A stretch of DNA of 7,699 nucleotides from Alphaproteobacteria bacterium UBA2723 (lineage in GTDB: Bacteria; Pseudomonadota; Alphaproteobacteria; RF32; CAG-239). How positions within the stretch are numbered: the stretch's first letter is position 1; the number at the start of each line of letters is the position of its first letter. The notes below the pieces were generated by a model. That model was not told the DNA's origin and did not search any database. It was given only the letters and a program-made list of their open reading frames with translations. Shown piece after piece: positions 6,054-7,699 of this stretch. The stretch lies in NCBI GenBank assembly GCA_002353835.1, contig DEKL01000093.1, positions 1 through 7,699 of the forward strand, in the 5' to 3' direction. The position numbers were made by a program, and so were the translations under genes.

Positions 6054-7613
6054 ATGTCATTATTAGAACAAATCAAGCCAGAGATTGATAAACATCAAGT
6101 TATTTCATTTGATATTTTTGATACGTTGTTGCTCAGACCATACGTCAAACCAACAGATTTGTTTTTGCATTTAGAAAGATTGGAAAATGCTAAAGGTTTT
6201 GCTAAAGCAAGAATAGAAGCAGAAAAGCAGGCTCGAAAAACGCATAGCGATTTAGAGGATATAAATATTGATGAAATATATGATGAGATTGCAGATAAAT
6301 ACAAAGGCTTAAAAGAAAAAGAAATGGCATTAGAAGCGGAGGTTTTGACTGCTAATCCCGAGATGAAAGAAGTATATGATTATGCCATAAAGCAAAAAAA
6401 GAAGATTGTCATTATTTCAGATATGTATCTGCCAGACAACTTTTTGCATGATGTTTTAACTAAAAATGGATATACTAATTTTCGTCTTTATGTTTCGGGG
6501 GATAAAAGAAAGAAAAAGGGGACAGGAACAATATATCAGTATGTGCTTAAAAAATTAAATATAGAACCTAAAAGCGTTATACATATTGGTGATAATAAAC
6601 AAACAGATTATGAAGTGCCACAAAATTTAGGAATATCTGCATATTGGTATGAACAAGTTCTTAGTCGTTATCTCAAACAAAATGAAAAAGCCAAAATTTT
6701 CTTGGATAAATATAAAGATAATTTGGAAGCTTCTGTCATGATAATGAGCTTTGCTCTTCATTGGTTAACACATCAAGATGAAGATTTTTGGTCACGTATC
6801 GGCTATGAGTATGGTGGACCAATGTGCTATGCCTATATGCGTTGGGTAGAACAACAGGTTCTAGAAAAAGGTATCAAGGAAATATTGTTTGTTGCTCGTG
6901 ATGGTTATTCTCTACAAAAGGTTTTTGATAGTTTTGGGCATAAAGACATCAAAACACATTATGTTTATGCACCGAGACAAGTTTTTGTAAATTGTTTTAT
7001 GAAGCAAGCGATTAAGCAGGGAAGGGTACTGTCAATATTGTATTCTTATAAAAATAGAGATAAAACAATAACTGAAGATTGCAAAAAAATAAGAACAAAT
7101 TTAGAAGCTGAAAAATTTATAAAAAAACATGAAAATTCTTTTAAGAATATAGAAAAGGAAGAAAGGAAAGAATATAAAAAATATATAGAATCAATGCATT
7201 TGGGGAAAGGTAATATAGCCGTTGTTGATACAATTTCTGCTAATTTTTCATCTATACAATTATTAAAAAACTTCATTCCAAATAAGTTTTATTGTTATTT
7301 TTGGCATCTTTTAAAAGAATCTAAAAAATATGCACACAAATACAATAAATATTGTTTTAATTCTACTTTTTTTCCTAATAATATATTGTGTTGGGATTTC
7401 TATGAATATATGATGACATCACCGGAATCACCAATTCAAGGTATTAAAAATATTGCAGCTATATATTCTGAAGCACAAAGCATTGAAATAGAAAGACAGG
7501 AACATTATGCAAGTATATATCCTAATATATTAAGTTTTAGTGATAATATTCAAAAAAATAAAAAAATATTTTTTTCGTTTTTAAATAATAAAAATTTCTC
7601 ATTACATGAATGA
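6054..7613 (+). CDS. Two-domain HAD-superfamily protein (COG5610-like)
   Basis: This 519-residue protein has an N-terminal HAD hydrolase-like domain (about 14-200). It shows motif I SFDIFDTLL (18-26, nucleophile Asp20), motif II IISDMYL (120-126, Ser122), a Lys-rich motif III segment (SGDKRKKKGTG, 148-158) and motif IV HIGDNKQTDY (177-186, Asp180 and Asp185). The second domain begins near 245 and includes LFVARDGYSLQKVFD (278-292) and AVVDTISANFSSIQ (389-402). This arrangement is seen in COG5610-type proteins of polysaccharide clusters, often next to or fused with glycosyltransferases. The position two residues after the nucleophile is Phe rather than Asp, as in haloacid-dehalogenase-like members, so phosphatase activity is uncertain. 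ATG 6054 has AAAGGA (6043-6048) upstream and lies 2 bases after the glycosyltransferase stop. The last third is very A+T-rich. The family is fairly sure, the reaction unknown. Confidence 0.8.
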   Translation: MSLLEQIKPEIDKHQVISFDIFDTLLLRPYVKPTDLFLHLERLENAKGFAKARIEAEKQARKTHSDLEDINIDEIYDEIADKYKGLKEKEMALEAEVLTANPEMKEVYDYAIKQKKKIVIISDMYLPDNFLHDVLTKNGYTNFRLYVSGDKRKKKGTGTIYQYVLKKLNIEPKSVIHIGDNKQTDYEVPQNLGISAYWYEQVLSRYLKQNEKAKIFLDKYKDNLEASVMIMSFALHWLTHQDEDFWSRIGYEYGGPMCYAYMRWVEQQVLEKGIKEILFVARDGYSLQKVFDSFGHKDIKTHYVYAPRQVFVNCFMKQAIKQGRVLSILYSYKNRDKTITEDCKKIRTNLEAEKFIKKHENSFKNIEKEERKEYKKYIESMHLGKGNIAVVDTISANFSSIQLLKNFIPNKFYCYFWHLLKESKKYAHKYNKYCFNSTFFPNNILCWDFYEYMMTSPESPIQGIKNIAAIYSEAQSIEIERQEHYASIYPNILSFSDNIQKNKKIFFSFLNNKNFSLHE

Positions 7614-7699
7614 ATATAAAATCCTTCTTTTTTATCCTTGGTTTCTTTTAATTTTAACATATAAGAAAAAATACATTTATTTTTTTCAATAATTAATTT
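7614..7699. other. A+T-rich tail without a supported gene
   Basis: Only very short ORFs occur here. One is a 28-codon frame from ATG 7606 to TAA 7692 that overlaps the previous stop by 8 bases, and another is a 13-codon frame from 7610. No clear hairpin terminator or promoter is visible before the window ends. Confidence 0.5.

Noticed and set aside
7606..7692. 28-codon hydrophobic ORF at the right end
   Set aside because: It is rich in A+T-derived Phe/Leu/Ile/Lys/Tyr codons expected by chance, has no ribosome binding site, and resembles no family.
1..7699. CRISPR arrays, insertion sequences, tRNA or rRNA genes
   Set aside because: No direct-repeat/spacer pattern, transposase, terminal inverted repeats or tRNA cloverleaf was found; the only regular repeat is the coding MORN_2-like array.

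Overview
The window looks like chromosomal DNA from an AT-rich alphaproteobacterium. The main taxonomic clue is the DnaK, a canonical Gram-negative-type protein of 642 residues ending in an acidic tail ([11 protein letters not shown]) typical of alphaproteobacterial DnaK. The moderate-to-low G+C and the mix of genes would suit a host-associated or gut lineage, but that placement is inference.

Layout, left to right. Positions 1-858 hold the 3' part of a gene built of eleven exact-length 72-bp units (24-residue MORN_2/YwqK-like repeats); its start lies outside the window. A bidirectional terminator separates it from a convergent minus-strand gene for UDP-glucose 6-dehydrogenase (ugd, 921-2225). 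Divergent from ugd is a small secreted protein with two LTxxQ motifs, Spy/CpxP-like (2401-2676), closed by its own terminator. Next is dnaK (2842-4770), also followed by a strong terminator, with no dnaJ behind it.

The 354-base gap between dnaK and the next gene is the most interesting part. It carries a sigma70-like promoter, then about 200 bases of G+C-richer sequence that folds by eye into two 5' hairpins, two nested long-range helices and three further hairpins, and then a Rho-independent terminator. This is very probably a structured noncoding RNA or long structured leader. I could not assign it to a known family. Its terminator ends only 25 bases before the downstream start codon, and one long-range helix can invade both a 5' hairpin and the terminator arm, so it may act as an attenuator for the operon behind it.

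The operon behind it holds a GT-A family 2 glycosyltransferase (5125-6051) and, 2 bases later, a two-domain HAD-superfamily protein of the COG5610 type (6054-7613). This pairing is usual in surface polysaccharide loci, and ugd 3 kb away could supply UDP-glucuronate to such a pathway. The right-hand end becomes strikingly A+T-rich, which suggests an acquired polysaccharide module. The last 86 bases hold no convincing gene.
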